5,175 nt of DNA from Candidatus Methanophagales archaeon (GTDB lineage Archaea; Halobacteriota; Syntropharchaeia; Alkanophagales; Methanospirareceae). The notes beneath the pieces are model-generated. The model made no database searches, was not told the DNA's origin, and saw only the letters and a program-made list of their open reading frames with translations. Both the position numbers and the translations under genes were made by a program. This document shows positions 4,559 through 5,175 of the stretch, piece after piece. Numbering within the stretch: position 1 is the stretch's first letter; each line of letters starts with the position of its first letter. The stretch is from the NCBI GenBank assembly GCA_030617585.1, contig JAUWVD010000098.1, positions 1 to 5,175 of the forward strand, written 5' to 3'.

Positions 4559-5175
4559 ATGAACCCAATAACCCTAGAAATCTTGAAGAACGCATTTACC
4601 GCAATACCCGAAGAGATGGGCGCAGCCTTAAAGCGGACCGCATACTCGCCGAATATAAAGGAGCGGATGGACGCATCATGTGCCATCTTTGACGCCGAAG
4701 GCAGAATGCTAGCACAGGCGGAACACATCCCCGTGCATCTGGGCGCCATGCCACTAACCGTAGAATCTGCATTGCTGCACTTTCCCGAGTTGAACGAAGG
4801 CGACCAAATAATAGTAAATGACCCTTATCACGGCGGCTCACACCTACCCGACATCACACTAATAAAACCGATTTTATATGACGCTGAGCTAGTAGGTTAC
4901 GCAGTAAACCGAGCCCATCATGCGGACGTCGGTGGCATGACCCCGGGCTCAATGCCGGGCAACAGCACCGAAATCTTCCAGGAAGGTCTTATTATCCCAC
5001 CTTGCAAGCTTTTAACCCGCAGCAAAGAGAACGCAGACCTATTCGAGATCCTAAAAGCCAATACTCGCACACCCGTAGAGCGCGCAGGCGATATACGAGC
5101 TCAAATCGCGGCTAACAACCTGGGCGCAATGAGAATGACAGAACACATCAAAAAATATGGCGTGAATACTTACAC
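4559..5175 (+). CDS. hyuB: Hydantoinase B / oxoprolinase beta-type subunit (HyuB), N-terminal part, cut by window edge
   Basis: HyuB pairs with HyuA in ATP-dependent opening of hydantoin, N-methylhydantoin or 5-oxoproline rings; related subunits occur in acetone and acetophenone carboxylases, so the substrate cannot be named from sequence. The frame is open from ATG 4559 to the edge, 205 codons, against a full length of about 520-570. The start fits the family (MNPITLEILKNAFTAIPEEM), as do RTAYSPNIKERMDASCAIFD (26-45), the HIPVHLGAMP stretch (56-65), the signature NDPYHGGSHLPDI (87-99), and RAHHADVGGMTPGSMPG (118-134), where His and Asp residues probably bind metal. EIFQEGLIIPP (138-148) and AQIAANNLGAMRM (181-193) follow the family pattern. 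An in-frame TAG lies 21 nt upstream (4538-4540) with no other start codon between, which fixes the start. Isoleucine is often encoded by ATA. No hyuA lies upstream. Confidence 0.95.
   Translation, partial: MNPITLEILKNAFTAIPEEMGAALKRTAYSPNIKERMDASCAIFDAEGRMLAQAEHIPVHLGAMPLTVESALLHFPELNEGDQIIVNDPYHGGSHLPDITLIKPILYDAELVGYAVNRAHHADVGGMTPGSMPGNSTEIFQEGLIIPPCKLLTRSKENADLFEILKANTRTPVERAGDIRAQIAANNLGAMRMTEHIKKYGVNTY

Overview
The window looks like a piece of a euryarchaeal chromosome, most likely from a methanogen or an ANME/Syntrophoarchaeum-like relative. The main evidence is a Sep-tRNA:Cys-tRNA synthase (SepCysS), an enzyme of the archaeal tRNA-dependent cysteine route. AT-rich intergenic DNA with archaeal-type TATA boxes and frequent ATA isoleucine codons in hyuB fit this. 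The exact lineage is inference.

Layout. Positions 1-192 (minus) hold the N-terminus of a membrane protein that runs off the left edge and resembles DUF1616. Positions 426-1790 (minus) encode SepCysS with an unusual N-terminal extension. From about 1990 to 3993 lies a zone of gene wreckage on the plus strand: an unidentified coding-like fragment (1990-2151), the 3' part of a type I restriction gene hsdR with an internal deletion and frameshift (2160-2919), a VapBC-type toxin-antitoxin pair whose antitoxin is intact (3145-3369) but whose PIN-domain toxin carries a one-base frameshift at a catalytic Asp codon (3359-3747), and a collapsed remnant of a GxxExxY-family gene (3875-3993). Positions 4075-4413 (plus) encode CutA. 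From 4559 to the right edge (plus) is the first part of hydantoinase B (hyuB).

A short repeat with core AATCTGCGTTAATCGGTGTC occurs four times, always in the same orientation and always between genes or at a gene end: 393-425, 3771-3790, 4013-4030 and 4423-4452. The first two copies share an extra 18-nt flank. In the first copy that flank encodes the last residues and the stop codon of SepCysS. The second and third copies bracket the GxxExxY remnant.

No operon links the functional genes: SepCysS, CutA and HyuB are separate housekeeping or metabolic units. The middle reads as a decaying accessory island (restriction, toxin-antitoxin, GxxExxY) inserted among core genes, with the repeat family marking several of its edges. 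I see no complete new system. The most interesting material is the repeat/GxxExxY association, the repeat-derived end of SepCysS, and the precise nature of the breaks in hsdR and vapC.
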